From Muscardinus avellanarius (Eukaryota > Chordata > Mammalia > Rodentia > Gliridae): a stretch of DNA of 64,000 nucleotides. The stretch is taken from contig OY726572.1 in assembly GCA_963383645.1 (NCBI GenBank), forward strand, positions 22,164,792 through 22,228,791, read 5' to 3'. Both the position numbers and the translations under genes were made by a program. Positions within the stretch are counted from its first letter, which is position 1. The number at the start of each line of letters is the position of its first letter. Below the pieces are notes generated by a model, which was given only the letters and a program-made list of their open reading frames with translations, was not told the DNA's origin and did not search any database. This document shows positions 46,343 through 59,120 of this stretch, piece by piece.

Positions 46343-47189
46343 AATCCTAACTACTTTTTAAAACTATAACAATTATAGAAAGGTTGAGAATACTTTCTTT
46401 TTATGATGTCAGAGGTATTATAGTCATTAAAAAAGAATTGATAATAAATTGTACTAATGAACCAGCATGTGAATATGCATTAGAAGATTACTAAGACTGA
46501 AAATTTCTGCAGTAGAATATTTATTGCTCAATAAAGTAATGCTAATTTATAAGAATTGAGCTTAAGTTATTCCTGTTTTATGCATTGAAATAAGTATACA
46601 CAAATACAGGTTAAAAGTTCATTTAAAACATATTATAACATCTGAAGATGGGACATTATACCCCTTTGCTAATTAGTCTAAGAATCATCACCAAAAACAG
46701 ATACCTTTATGTAAGGTATCTATTTTCTTTTTCCCAGCAGCTAATAACTGCCCAGCAACTGAATGTGCTTTCTAATGAAGTAGCAAGCATATTTTACATG
46801 GAGGTGGTCGTGGAGAGCTCGATGACTCTTCCTTCTCTTTACCATAACCCATCCTTTCTTCCCTAATCAGTGTTTCTTCTCAATCTGTGCTGTCCAATGT
46901 CGTCCCTGTTAGCCACATGGCTCAAAGGAGTCTGAAATGAGATATGCTGTGAGTAGAAAAGACATATCGGATTCTAAAGTGTTAGTGTTAAAAGAATGTC
47001 ATACCACACTAATAACTTTGATATTGATTACATGTCAAAATGACATTTTTGTATGTTGGCTAATTAAAATACATCATTAGGGTTAAATATTTTTATTATT
47101 AATTTAATCATTAAGATTAATTATCAGTTTCAAATAAGGAGTAAGCAGTCTCCACCCTATCTTTCTCAATGATTATGATTAAAAACCCT

Positions 47190-47590
47190 AGAATTCTTAA
47201 TGAATGCATATAGTAACTGCCTGAGGACTCTGAAAATAAACAGGCTTTTGATACATGTAAGAATTTGCCTGAATCTCAAATGCCTTATGCTAAGTGGTAG
47301 AAGCCAGTCTCAAAGTTACATATTAGATGACTCCATTTTTTTTGGTATTATGGAATGGCAAAATTGAAGGGACAAAAAAACAGATTAGATATATTAGAGA
47401 TTGCCAGGGATGAGGGATGGTGGGAATCTTTAAACACAAAAAGATAGAATGAGGATATTTTGGAGGGTAATAGAATTGTTCAGTATCCTAATTTTGGTGA
47501 TATTGTATCTACATATATCTATTTGTGAGATACAGATTATATGATTATACACAAAAGGATGAAATTTACTGTATACGAATAGTTTATAAA
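47190..47590 (+). mobile_element. Old L1 3'UTR fragment, sense
   Basis: TGAATCTCAAATGCCTTATG, GTAGAAGCCAGTCTC, GAGATTGCCAGGGATGAGG and GATGAAATTTACTGTATACG follow an L1M 3'UTR. Confidence 0.7.
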
Positions 47591-47606
47591 ACAGCTAAAA
47601 TTTAAT

Positions 47607-47623
47607 TTCTCTTTCTCTCTCTC

Positions 47624-47675
<52 letters not shown>

Positions 47676-47812
47676 ACTGGGGTTTGAACACAGGGGTATT
47701 CTACCTCCAAGCTGTACCACTAGCCTTATTTTTATTTTTTATTTAAAAACTGGGTCTCACTAAATTGCAGAGGGCCTTGCTAAGTCATTGAAACTGGCTT
47801 TGAACAGCAAAA
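47607..47812 (-). mobile_element. B1-dID SINE, truncated, with (CT)n(TG)n tail
   Basis: CT run then (TG)n to 47671, TTACTGGGGTTTGAACAC, stopping in the B1 half at GGCTTTGAACA. Confidence 0.8.
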
Positions 47813-47970
47813 TCTACTTGGCTTAATTTCATCTTTTTATTTTTAATTTTATGGTTACTAGTAAATTTAAAATTAAGTGTGTACTTTGCACTGTTATTTT
47901 TGTTGCATAGGACTGCTTTAGATATTAGAAATGCACAGAAGGATTTGGGATGATCTAAAGTCTTGAGAGA

Positions 47971-48153
47971 GCTGGACATGGTGGCGAATGCCTGTCATCC
48001 TCATACTTGGGAGACTGAGACAGGAGGATCACAGGTTCTCAGCCAGCCTCAGCTACTTAAAAATAAAATAGGACTTGGGTATAGCTTGAAGGTAGAATGC
48101 CCCTGGGTTCAATCCTTACTACTGAAAAAAAATGAGTAAGTAAGTAAATAAAT
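47971..48153 (+). mobile_element. B1-dID SINE, exact 14-base duplication
   Basis: GCTGGACATGGTGGCGAATG to CAATCCTTACTACTG, with (AAGT)n-like tail. AAAGTCTTGAGAGA at 47957-47970 and 48154-48167. About 40 bp between the B1 and ID parts are missing. Confidence 0.9.
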
Positions 48154-48213
48154 AAAGTCTTGAGAGAATGCTACAATAAAATGAAGTCTTATAAATAAAT
48201 AAAAGAGACAAAC

Positions 48214-48446
48214 TGCTGGGCTGGTGGCAGTTTGTAATCCCAGCATTTGGGAGGCTGAGAGAGGAGGGTCATGGTTTATAAACAACCTCAGCTACTTAGT
48301 GAGACCCTTTGCAACTCAATGAGACCCTGTTTCAAAATAAATTAGAAAATAGGGTTAGGGGTATAGCTTGGAGGTAGAATGTCTCTGGGTTCTACCTACA
48401 AAACCACACACACAAAAAAAAAAAAAAAAAAAAAGAGGGGGAGAGA
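48214..48446 (+). mobile_element. B1-dID SINE
   Basis: GCTGGGCTGGTGGCAGTTTG to GGTTCTACCTACAAAACC; GAGACAAACTG flanks both sides. Confidence 0.87.
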
Positions 48447-48599
48447 GAGAGACAAACTGAAATGACTTAAGTTTAGCTATTTCCTCACTTTCATCCTGTC
48501 TTCATTTTCTGAGAGTCTTATCCATGTAAATTATGCCAGATCTTACATATGATAATCCCTTAAAGTCTCTTTTCTTAATATTGGAAAACATTCTACCTC

Positions 48600-48601
<2 letters not shown>

Positions 48602-48650
<49 letters not shown>

Positions 48651-48816
48651 GGACTGAACCCAGGAGCATTCTGCCTTCAAGCTGTATTCCCAATCCCGTT
48701 TTATTTTGAAACAGCATCTTCCTAAATTGTGGAAGATCTTGTGGTGAACCTACAATCCTCCCATCTCAGCCTCCCAAGTGTGGGGATTATAGGCATGTGC
48801 CACTGCACCTGGCTGA
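48602..48816 (-). mobile_element. B1-dID SINE with (TG)n tail
   Basis: (TG)n 48602-48644, TTACTAGGGACTGAACCC, B1 half ending CACTGCACCTGGC. Confidence 0.86.
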
Positions 48817-49379
48817 AATTCTAGCTCTTAAGACAAAAAGTGTGTTGTGTGATGAAGCCATTAACCCATTAACATGTTCGTCATTGATCATTCACTGTAT
48901 CCTTGAATATGTAAACAAAATAGCACTCCACAAGGTCCTCAGTGAACTTGTGAAGATATCCTTGTGGTTAATGTTTAAGTTTATAGTATTATTGAGTAGA
49001 TATTATTGTTTAAGTGATTGCAATCAGGAGATAATGGTTCATTGTATTGTGGCTGCCATAAAGGGAGATATCCAGGAGCCTGGCTGTTTATGATTTGAAG
49101 TTAGGAGCACCAACCTCAAATTGGAGCTGTATCTAGACTATTATGATAGGCTGCAAGTAGATAAATCTAGCAAGATTGAAATATAATAGGGAAAATATAA
49201 AATCCTGAAATAGCTTCTGAAATCCAGCTGTTCCAATTAAGAATGAAGGATAGATCAGTGGTAGCATATACAAAAAGTCTTGGGCTTTGATTCGGTAGGA
49301 TGTGTGATCTGAATCCCCACTGACAACAAATTGTTTCAGTTTGCTGTGGTATTTATCAGTAGAAGTTTAGTATCTAAAA

Positions 49380-49690
49380 TGAAAGTGTGCCTGTTATTAT
49401 TTCTCTGCTCTGTAGAGCACACCTGGAATCTTACATTTAGTTCTGGATATTATCCTTTAAGAGGGCAATGGACAAATTCGTACATATTCAGAGAGGGGAA
49501 GGAGGATGATAAAAGAATTGAGACCAAGTCAGATGAGCAATAGTAAAAGAAACTGGGATATTTAGCCTGGTCGAGGAATGACTCATCGTGAGGTTGCAAG
49601 AGAGGTCACAGAATTACCTTCAAATAATTGAAGGACTTTGATATCAAAGAGAAATTACATTGGTTTCATAAAGTTCTCAGAACTAGTGAA
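49380..49690 (+). mobile_element. Possible ancient mammalian repeat
   Basis: CTCTGTAGAGCACACCTGGA, GGATATTTAGCCTGGTCGAG, and TTCAAATAATTGAAGG resemble an old mammalian repeat seen in many genomes. Family not assigned. Confidence 0.35.
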
Positions 49691-49751
49691 TGGCAGAGAG
49701 AATTTTGTAAAACTCTATTGCTTGACCTACCTTTCTTTCCTATCTTCCCAC

Positions 49752-49869
49752 CACCCCTCCGATTTTAAAACAGGGTCTCTTATTAAGTTGCTGAGACTGG
49801 CCTGGGACCTGCACTCTTCCTATCTCAGCCTCCAGGCACTGGGATTATAGGTATGTGCCACATCCAGCT
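49752..49869 (-). mobile_element. B1 half of a SINE
   Basis: TTTTAAAACAGGGTCTC, CTGAGACTGGCCTGGGACC to ATGTGCCACATCCAGC. Confidence 0.75.
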
Positions 49870-50959
49870 CCAACTTACCTTTCTGAGAATTTTCTTTAGC
49901 CTGGCCTTTTTACAAGATTCTGCTCTTGTGAAAGACCCTCACTTTCCATATTTGGAGCTTCAGTAAGTAATACTTGAATGTGGCAACTGATAAGAATAAT
50001 TTGAATACCTTCTTTGAAACTGTGTTTTCCGAATAGTTATTTAAATTTTGAAACAACCAGTAGCATGATACTATTTCACTGGTGAAAAATAAGGAAAGGA
50101 GACCGTGGACAGGTGGCAGGGTGCACTCAGGAGCCCTGGCAAGGGGCCTTCCCAGGATGGAGCTGGTGCCTTCTTGAAGAGTGTCAGCTGCCGATGCATA
50201 GGCTTGTAAACTACCGTGTGCCTGGGATTCTGAGATTTCACCTACGCATCATATGGAGACGTGCATTTTGAAAGACAGGAACTTCAACGCCATTTTTTTT
50301 TTATTATAGTTTGGCAATTTTTAGAGATTAATGAAAAATAAGACAAAATTACGATTTTGTTGTTAGGTGGTCATAACACTTCTAGACATTCTAGTTGGGT
50401 TTTTTCCTTTGGTCTCATATCACTTCAGACCCTATTTTTATGTCTTTGTTCTCCTGCCTACCCTTCTTTTTTATGAAAAGTCAAAGTAAGCAGTATCCAA
50501 GTAATCTGTGTTCAGGGCTCACACCATCTTCTCCAGGGTGAAATAAAGGAAATGCGATGTTATTGCTCTTCTCTGTGATTTGTGTTGTTCTTTTCTCTAC
50601 GATCTCTGCCTCGAGGTCAGGTGCTGTGTTTTCTACTTCCTATATAACTCCCCAGGTGTTCACTGTGCACATCTGTGCATGGTGGGTTTTTAATAAGTGT
50701 CCTTGGCTGATTTACTGACTGTTCTCCATAGCCAGAAAACAATGCCACAGTTTATTTCAGACTACTGAGTACTGAGGCAAAGTGTTTCAGGAGTTCTTTG
50801 AGATTGAAGGCAAAAGTCAGAGAGTTCTGGAAGGTAAGAGGGTAGGATTCCGAAAGACATTTAAATTCCTTTCTTGTTTTGAAAATCATTCGTACAGTAA
50901 GTAGGATATAAGAGGGACTTTCGATAGTAGAGGAGAAACCCCAGTGGAGCAATGGAGGA

Positions 50960-51200
50960 CATTTAGGAAAGACTGGGGCCGGGGGAAGGAGAATCAATGA
51001 AGGAGCCACTTCCACTGACCCTATGTCTGTATGTGAAATTACCAGCGCCAATCTCAATATCGTGCATGGGAAAGGGGAAGGACTGGGGAGGGCGACGGGT
51101 GGGGGTAGAAGCTGACTGAGTGCCGTGTGCGTCCCTATCACTCCGAACCACATATAATGTGAGACTACAGTGCACCAGTAAGAGTATATTTAAAAAAAAA
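50960..51200 (+). mobile_element. L1-type 3' end fragment, sense
   Basis: GTGCATGGGAAAGGGGAAGG, GAAGCTGACTGAGTGCCG, GACTACAGTGCACCAGTAAG then poly(A). Same order as 63030-63188, with more CpG. Confidence 0.65.
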
Positions 51201-51247
51201 GGATAAGAAAAACATTTGTGGTTTATTATTTTCTTTAACCCTCCCTC

Positions 51248-51330
51248 TTCCCAGCACCGCGGATTGAACCTAGGGCCTCACACATGCCAGGTGAATGCTA
51301 TAATACCACTGAACTGTATGCCCAGCCCTT
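51248..51330 (-). mobile_element. ID-type SINE, solitary
   Basis: CAGCACCGCGGATTGAACC, GGGCCTCACACATGCC, ACCACTGAACTGTATGCCC. Confidence 0.78.
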
Positions 51331-52106
51331 TACTATAGATATCAAATGCCATTTCCCATGCCTTCTTTCTCAAAAGATTCTCTCAGTATGATAATCTGGT
51401 ATACAACAACCCTTGAAAACAACTTTGTTGTATATTCAGATGTTATTGGCTACCTTATTTTTTAAAAAGAAATCAGTGTTTAAAATTACATATTTAATAC
51501 TCTGTAGTACTCTCTTTTAAAAGGACACATTTTAGAAAATTCTTGAAAAATAAAGATCTTGGTATATATCTTATAAAAATGTCTTTGTTTTCAAAAAGGG
51601 TCCATTGCTGAATTCTTTTAAATGCAGAACTTTTCAAATTGCATTTTAGAGATTTCATTTGTAAAAAATAAGTGTACCCACAAGCACTAAGTTAAACAAA
51701 CACTTTGCAATTTATTTGTGTTTAAGATTGGATTTCTTTAAAGTGGGACAAATTTTTGCATCAGATTAAAAAATAACAGCTTTATTGAATATAATTCACA
51801 TACCATGCAGTTCTCTCTTTAAAGTATACAATTCAGTGGTTTTTAGTGCAGTCACAAAATTGTACAACCATCAACACTAATTCCAGAACATTTCCATTAC
51901 CGCAGAAAGAAAACTTACTAGTTGGCATTTACCCCCTTCCTGCTTATCATTAATCTACTTTCAGTCTCTATGGATTTGCATATTCTGGACATTTTATATA
52001 GATGGAACTATACAATAATAACAATACAATAACTGGCTCTTGACTTTTTTTTTTTACTTGATGTTTTCAAATGTTCATCTACTTTGGAGCATGTATCAGT
52101 ACCTTT

Positions 52107-52297
52107 TCTTTTTTTTTTTTTTGCGGGTCTGGGGATAGAACCCAGGGGCATTCTACCTCTGAACTCCCCCACCCCAAACCCTATTTTTTATTCTTTATTT
52201 TGAAACAGGTTCTCACTAAGTTACGGGGGGCCTCACTAAGTAGCTGAGGCTGGCCGCAAACCTGTTATCCTCCTGTCTCAGCCTCCCATATGTGTAA
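52107..52297 (-). mobile_element. B1-dID SINE, 'acctgc' subtype
   Basis: TTGCGGGTCTGGGGATAGAA to CTCAGCCTCCCATATG; B1 start missing. Confidence 0.85.
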
Positions 52298-52639
52298 CTT
52301 TTTGAGAAAATGTCAGACTGTTTTTAAAAGTGGCTTCTTCATGTTATGTCCCCACTAGCAGTGTATAAGGGTACCAGTTCCTCCACATCTTCACTAATAC
52401 TTGTTACTGTCTGTTTTTTTATTATGGCCATCCTAATGGGTGCAAGGTGGTATCTCATTGTGATTTTGATTGTACTTCCCTGATGGCTAACGATGTTGAA
52501 CATTTTTTCAAGTGCTTAGTGGCCATTTATATATCTTCTTTTCAGAAACATCTATTACCACTCTTTTGTCCACTTTAAGGTTTCTGTCTTTTTTATTTTT
52601 GAGTCAGAAATATTCTTTATATATTCTGTAAACAAGTTT

Positions 52640-53047
52640 TTTTTTTTTTTTTTTTTTTTGGTTTGGTACTAGGGATTGAACCCAGGGGTACTATACTTAA
52701 AAGCTACACATACAAACTGACTGACATTCTCTCTCTCTATCTTTCCCTCCCTTTCTGTGTCCTTTCCTCTCTCTCCCTCTCCCTTCTTCTTCTTGCTCTT
52801 TTTCTCCTTCCCTCTTCCCCTTCCTCCTTTCTTTCTTCCTTATTTTTTTGTGTGGTACTGGTGATTGAACCCAGGAGCATTCCACCTCCAGGCTACATCC
52901 TCAGCCCATTTTATTTTTTATTTGAAAATGGGGCCTCACCAAGCTACTGGGATCCTCATAAAGTTGCTGAGGCTGGCTTTGAATCTGTGATCCTCTTGTC
53001 TCAGCCTCCCAAGTACTGGGATTACAGGTATACACCACCCCGCCTGC
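52640..53047 (-). mobile_element. Two SINEs with a CT-rich tract between them
   Basis: ID-half stub 52640-52720 (GGTACTAGGGATTGAACCC), (CT)-rich tract 52728-52845, then a full B1-dID SINE 52846-53047 (GTGGTACTGGTGATTGAACC to CACCCCGCCTGC). The tract may be an expanded tail of the second SINE. Confidence 0.8.
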
Positions 53048-53215
53048 TTTGCATATAAGTTCTTTATTAGATACATAATTTGTCAAATTGTCTCTCATTT
53101 TGTGGGCTGTCTTTTTTTTTTTACTAGATAGTATTCTTTGAAGGACTAAAGCTTTTAATTTTGATGAAGTCCAGATCATCTTTGTTGTTGCTTCATTTTG
53201 TTTCTTTGTCTAAGA

Positions 53216-53620
53216 AGCTAGTAGGTTTCCCAAGAGATAGAACAAAGAGAATATGTAGATGTAGGTCCATGAGAAGATATTTATTATGGGAATTGATTTA
53301 TACTGTTATGGAGGCTGAGAGGTCATATGATAGGTCCTCTAAGCTACAGGTGTAGGATGCTGGCTTGTAGGATGCTTGACCCTGTCCAAGGTAGAAAGCC
53401 TCAGAACTAGGAGAGCCAATGGTATAATTCCCAGTCTGAGACCAAAGACCTCAGGACCCAGGAGGCTCCTGGTGTAAGTCATGGTGGGTCTTCCTGACTC
53501 AGTCGACTAAGACTTTCATGCCAATCTCCTCTGAAAATACCTTCACAGATACCAAAAAGAATGCTTAACCAGCTTTCTAGGCATTTATTAATAAAGTTGA
53601 CAATTAAAATTAACTACAAA
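53216..53620. mobile_element. Old interspersed repeat inserted in the L1, family unsure
   Basis: TAGGTTTCCCAAGAGATAG, TTATGGAGGCTGAGAGG, AACCAGCTTTCTAGGC. The arrangement resembles LTR-type repeats of mammals; I cannot name it. Confidence 0.45.
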
Positions 53621-54034
53621 AAATGATTGCCTGATTTAACTTAAAGAGTTTTATAGTTTTTGTTGTTACGTGTGGATCTTTGTTCCATTTTCAGTTAATT
53701 TTTGTATATGACATGACTAGTAGGGGGTCAGCAGTATTCTTTTGTATGTAGCTCTCCAGCTGTCTCAACACCATTTATTGAACAGATGCTTCAAGTTTTA
53801 TTCATACTGTAGCATGTATCAGAATTTCCTTTCTGTTAGGGGTAAATGATATTCCATTATACATATGTAATATTTTTATTCATTTATCTGTTGATGGACC
53901 CTTGGGTTGCTTCCACCCTTCTGCTATTGCAAACCAAACTGTGGTGTCCAAATATCTCTTTGATATTTTGAGGTTCTGCTTTTAATTTTGAATGGTATAT
54001 ACCCAGAAGTAGAATTACTAGATCATGTGATGTC

Positions 54035-54425
54035 TCAGTGAGTATTCCTAATGCTGTAATCCAAAGAACTAACTATACAACTTAAAGGAAGGGATGATTT
54101 ATTTGCTCACAGTTTTCTTGGAGACTTTTGGGTTCAGTCCATGTGAGGCCGGGGACTATGAATCTCAGGGCATGGTGGTGGGAAGCAGAGGGAGGGAGGG
54201 TGTGAGAGAGAGAGAGAGAGAGCTCACTTTCTTGCATAAGGTCTCACTCTAACACCATGGAGGCCAGAGGCAGAGAGCAACAAGGGGAGGAGGGAACCAT
54301 ATAGAGCCTCAAGGGCACACCTCCAGGGACCCCCCTTAGCAACCAAGCCCCACTTCCAACATTGCTACCCTGTTTCTGTGAAGGCTTGGGCACTTTCTGA
54401 ACCCAAACCATTACATATAATAATT
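54035..54425 (-). mobile_element. Probable MaLR-type LTR, antisense
   Basis: GGGATGATTTATTTGCTCAC, (GA)n at 54202-54222, AGCCCCACTTCCAACATTG, and AACCCAAACCATTACA are in reversed LTR order. Non-coding. Confidence 0.5.
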
Positions 54426-54433
54426 CTATTTTC

Positions 54434-54650
54434 ACTTTTTTTTTTTTTTTGCAGTACTGGGGATGAAACCTAGGGGCATTCTATCTCTAAGCTACACCCT
54501 CAGCCCTTTTCAATTTTTTGTTTTAAAAGAAGGTCTCACTAGGTTTCTGAGAATCTCACTAAGTTCTAAGGCTGGTCTTGAACCTGCGCTTCTCTTGACT
54601 CAGTCTCCCAAGTACTGGAAGTATAAGCGTGTGCCACCATGCTTGGCTTT
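54434..54650 (-). mobile_element. B1-dID SINE
   Basis: GCAGTACTGGGGATGAAACC to GCCACCATGCTTGGC. Confidence 0.87.
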
Positions 54651-54934
54651 ATTTTTAATTTTTTTTTTTGAGGAGCCACCATTCTATGGTGGGTAGCATT
54701 TATACCATTTTTTATTTCCACCGACATTGAAAAGGGGGCTCTAGTCTGTTTACATGACCATCCATATTTGTTCTCTCTTTCCATTAGTCATTCTAATGAG
54801 TATAAAGTGGTGAAAAGACTCTTTTTGTTCAGTTGACTTGCCTTGGCACACTTGTCAAAAATCAATTGACTGTATAAGTGAAGGTTTATTTATGGAGCAT
54901 GAATTCTCTTCCATTTATTTTTATTTTTATGTTT

Positions 54935-55022
54935 TGCTACTGGGAATTGAACCCAGGGGCTTTCTACTGCCAGGCTACAGCTCCATGCTTTTTCATTTTA
55001 AAACTGTGTCTCTAAGTTGCTG
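54935..55022 (-). mobile_element. B1-dID SINE, truncated
   Basis: TGCTACTGGGAATTGAACCC to TCTAAGTTGCTGA. Confidence 0.78.
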
Positions 55023-55889
55023 AGTATCCATTGATCTTTATGTCTGTCCTTAAGCCAGCACCACACTGTGTCCATTGCTGTGACTTTGCAACAACTTTTG
55101 AAATTGAAAAGTTTGAATCCTTGAATTGTTCTTCTCTTTTTTAGTTTTTCAAGATTATTTTGGCTAGTTGGAGCCTTTGTATTTCCATTTAAATTTTAGG
55201 ATTGTCTTGTTAATTTCTGCAAAAAACCCAGCTAGGCTTTTGATGTAGATTGCAAAGAAGCTGATTAACTTGAGTAACATTGCCACTTAGCAATATTAAG
55301 CCTTTTGGTGCATGAACATGGTTTCTTCCCATTTATTTGACCTTCTTTAGTTTCTTTCAACAGTGTTTTCTAGTTTCCGATGTGTAAATCTTAACATTTC
55401 TATTGTTAAATTTATTCCTGAGTACTTTATTCTTTTTGAAGCTATTGTAAATGGAAATGTTTTCTTAATTTCATTTTTTGACTGTTCATTGCTAGCATAC
55501 AGAAATGCAATTTGATTTCTCTATATTTATGCTGTGTCTGACAATCTTGCTAAAACAGTTTATTCTTACAGTATTTTTTTTTTTGTGTGAATTTGTTAGG
55601 ATTTTCTATGTGCAAGATCATATCATCTGTGGATAGAGGCAGTTTTACTTTTTCTTCCCAGCCTAGAAACTTTTATCTCTTTCTCTTGTTTTGGCTAGAG
55701 TCTCCAGTATAATGTTGAATAGAATCAGCAAGAGTGTATGTCCCTGAATCAGATTTTTAATGTGTACTGGTTTGGAAATAGTCATTACTGACAGTGCTCC
55801 TTTGAGAACTTGAGAACATCCAGCTTTTTGGCCTTCGGTGGCAAGTAACTAAAGAAGTAAAATTTCTTCTATTAAAATTTAACATACTA

Positions 55890-56120
55890 GCCAGGCATAG
55901 TGGTGCATGCTTGTAATCCCATCATTTGGGAGCCTGAGACCAGAGGATTGTGGTGCGTGGACCGCCTTAGCTACTTAGTGAGGCACTCTGTAACTTAGTG
56001 AGATCCTGTCTCAAAATAAAGAATAAAAAATAGGGCAGGGGGTGTAGCTGGGATGTCGAATGCCCCTGGGTTCCATCCCCAGACCCGCGAGTGCGCACAC
56101 ACACATACACACACATTAGC
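55890..56120 (+). mobile_element. B1-dID SINE with CA-rich tail
   Basis: GCCAGGCATAGTGGTGCATG to CCATCCCCAGACCCGCG, tail GCGCACACACACATACAC. Confidence 0.88.
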
Positions 56121-56344
56121 ATATTATTCATTTTTGAACATCAAGGCACAATAGCTTTTTCTAAAACTTTGATGCCTCTGCTCTACTAAATGTAATTTCT
56201 TTTTCTAAAAGTAACTAAAGTAAACCAACTGAAAGACCAACTTAAAGACATTTCCAAATAATCATATGGATAAAAAGTTACGTGGGTTTCCTTAAGGAAT
56301 CATGCTTGCTGAGTGTATTTGAATAGAATTGAGTAATCTGAATA

Positions 56345-56346
<2 letters not shown>

Positions 56347-56397
<51 letters not shown>

Positions 56398-56574
56398 GTC
56401 CTGGGGTTCCTGGAAGCCCTTCTACCTCCGGGCTACACTCCCAGACCTATTTTATACTTTTTTATTTTTGGAAACAGGGTCTCTTAAGCCAGCGAGGCTG
56501 GCTTCAAACCTGCGCGATCCTCCTGTTTCCGCCTCCCAAGCGCGGGGATTACAAGCGTGCGCCACCACGCCCGG
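56347..56574 (-). mobile_element. B1-dID SINE, young type, with (TG)n tail inside the duplication
   Basis: (TG)n 56347-56395, CTGGGGTTCCTGGAAGCCC, GGTCTCTTAAGCCAGCGAGG, ending CGCCACCACGCCCGG. CTGAATAAT (56338-56346) and CTGAATATT (56575-56583). Confidence 0.92.
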
Positions 56575-56583
56575 CTGAATATT

Positions 56584-57540
56584 AGAGTATCTCTTAGCCA
56601 TGGCGTAGATGAATGTCTTATGGCTAGCACTTTTGGAGTTGAGATGACGACAGTGAAGGGTGAAGGAGAGGTGGTGGCTGGACTAATTTTGACAACTTAG
56701 TTCTGTGCCCACCTTCTGCAGATTACACACCCTTGCTCAAACTTATTCTCTACAGAAAGCTCTGGGAGTAGCTCTGTTGTGCTTCATTCTTTATTGTAGA
56801 TTTTTTCTCAGTATTCAATTTAAAGAGTAGAATTTCTTTTATAATTTGAGCATTTCTTGATTATATTCTATATGTACCATGCTTTGCCTTTTCAGAGACA
56901 CAAAAATAGTATATATAAAAACACGTCTATTTTCTGAATGCTTATAATGTATTTAGGAGGACCAAGTATATGTGCTTACCTTGAACTGTATTTGTGATTC
57001 TGTATTGACACAGTGTGTATCACAGTGCCTTACATGTAGCTTGTGCTTAGTATAATTTTTAATAATTAATAGGGCAATAAAACAATATAAAAGCATTTAT
57101 AATTAAATGCTCTAGTGAGTGGTATGATCAAACAGCATTATTGGATTTCAAAAGCAGCAGTGAGCAGTATTTTTTAGACTTATTAGGGGAGTCTCTGCAA
57201 GCGAAGGCAGTATAGTATGGGTGGGCTCATAAAGCATGACGAGAACTAAGCCGGGGAGAAAACGTTCTCACCAGGTATTGTACGTGGAGGGCAGTAAGAA
57301 GTGTAGAATAGAAGATTGGTATAGGCTTGTAGATTGAGAGACGGGTAGATAAATAGGGATGGGTGTTGTATTTGGAGGCCTTAAATACCAGTTTGAAAAG
57401 TTTTGTCTTTACTCCATATGACATTAGAGAATCACTGAAGTTTTCTGAGGAACTTTTGGGGCAAAATAGTACTTTAAGAAGACTTAATAGTGACCATGTA
57501 CATTATGGGCTGGAAAGCAGCTGGTACTGGGATACCACTT
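56584..57540. other. Unique or ancient intron sequence
   Basis: No young repeat. Around 57000-57060 a MIR-like trace (CACAGTGCCTTACATGTAGC) is possible. No coding evidence. Confidence 0.45.
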
Positions 57541-57544
57541 AATA

Positions 57545-57692
57545 GAGTAAGATTGGAGGATCACAGGTTCAAGGCAGCAACTTAGGAAAGACGATCAGCA
57601 ATTTAGCAAGGCTCTGTTTCTAAAATAAAAATAAAATAGGGTTGGGGTGTGGCTTAGAGGTAGAAACACCTGGGTTCAATCCCCAGTTGGCT
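57545..57692 (+). mobile_element. B1-dID SINE, degraded
   Basis: GATTGGAGGATCACAGGTTC, GGGTTGGGGTGTGGCTTAG, GGGTTCAATCCCCAGTTGG. Confidence 0.75.
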
Positions 57693-58469
57693 TCCTCCCA
57701 AGAAGAGAAAGTATGATTGAATTCTTTTAGTCTATCGGCCCTTTTATCATAGCAGGATTCGTTGATCTTTAGTGCCTAGAACAGAGTTCAACTCTTTATT
57801 CAGTGTATGTATGAATGTATGCACTAATTGTTTGGTCCTGAATAGAGTTGATATCAGTAGGAAAACTCCTTATGAGAGATATTTTGGAGAACTATTGAGA
57901 CAACTTGCTTTCTAAAAGTTTAAATGGTGTGTATATGGTTGAAGATGACATTAAGGTTCCAGCCTGGGTTATTAAGGAGTAACAGTGCTATCCCTGGAAA
58001 TAGGGAGGTGAGCTAGAGGAAGAGGGGTGTGAAAGCAAGGATGGCCATTATTGTGTTTTTATGCTTGCAGCGTCTACTATTGAAATCCCTAGTACATAGA
58101 CATGAAAAGGCTCAAATTAGAACTGAAGTGAATGTTAAGTTTGGATATCATTATGTAGATTTTGTCATATGAATGGTAAAAATGCTTGTACTTAAAAACC
58201 TGTAGCGTGCATGTGTATAGAGGTTCATACATGTATACAAATATTTCACATACTCCAACCACATATGTGTGTAAGATTGCTAATAGAATAATCTTATTAG
58301 TATTAGCAGAATGATGAGGACTGAATTTGGGGTGAATGGTGGGGGGAAGGAAGTAGAGAAGGAGACAGAAAGGAAACAGGGAGGAGAGCACACAACAGAA
58401 ATTTGCTCATGAGACTTTGAAATTTGCTGTACGTGTAAGAATGCTACTTCTATGAACTCCAGCAGCACC

Positions 58470-58680
58470 GGTTACCACCCGAGTGCTTACTGTATGCTGG
58501 ACACTGTTAGGCAGCCTGTCTCCTTTTCTTCTCACAATAAATCTGTGATTTGTCAGTACTACTGTACTGATGATTTATACTGATGTATTGTACCCTTTTG
58601 CTCATGAAGAAACTGAAGTCTGAAGAGGTTGACATTTTTCCAGGATCTCTGAGCTAATATATAATGATGGAACCCTGTGG
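58470..58680 (-). mobile_element. MIR element, antisense
   Basis: GAGTGCTTACTGTATGCTGG, ACACTGTTAGGC, CTCATGAAGAAACTGAAGTC and GGATCTCTGAGCTAATA are in reversed MIR order, 440 bp before the exon at 59121. Confidence 0.7.
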
Positions 58681-59120
58681 ATATAAATAAAACTTTTAAA
58701 ATTCCAAGTCAAGTATTCTTTCCATTATACTAAAGGTACGTAAGTTTAATTTTTGTATGTTTAATTTTGGCAAGACAAGAACTATGTTTACACAGAATCA
58801 GTCTTCATTAGGAGGTAGTGATTGGACAGTAGTGTTTCCTATGAAAATAATCAGCATGTTCTTTGGATGGAGCTGCTCTACTTTTCTACTTGGGTGTTTA
58901 TATTCATGGCATATAACTTTTTGATTGCTTGCTATGGATGATGATTTAAAATAGGATAATCAGTTCTTTTATTTGAAGGGTCAGTCATTCAGAAAATACT
59001 TTTCAATTAAAAAAAAAGAAATGTAAATCTATTTAGCAACCTCTTCTGATACATTCTTCAGAACATTCTTACATTGGCAAGGAAATAAGATGGGCCTGTC
59101 ATTCTCTTTTTTCCCCCCAG

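Larger units (their letters stand above)
51765..55800 (-). mobile_element. Old L1, antisense, 3' part, interrupted
   Basis: In order: AATTCACATACCATGCAG (51790), AGTGGTTTTTAGTGCAG, ATGGGTGCAAGGTGG (52436), CTAACGATGTTGAAC, TTTAATTTTGATGAAGTCC (53155), ACACCATTTATTGAACAG (53768), TTTATTCCTGAGTACTTTA (55411). All are reversed L1M 3'UTR and ORF2. SINEs and LTR-like pieces interrupt it. No L1 protein survives. Confidence 0.8.
13603..59120 (+). other. BABAM2: BABAM2 intron, complete, 45.5 kb
   Basis: Complete intron between the two recognised exons. It starts GTAAGG and ends CCCCCCAG, and interrupts a tryptophan codon after its first base (phase 1). The large size fits BABAM2, which in mammals spans several hundred kilobases. 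The contents are listed separately. Confidence 0.95.
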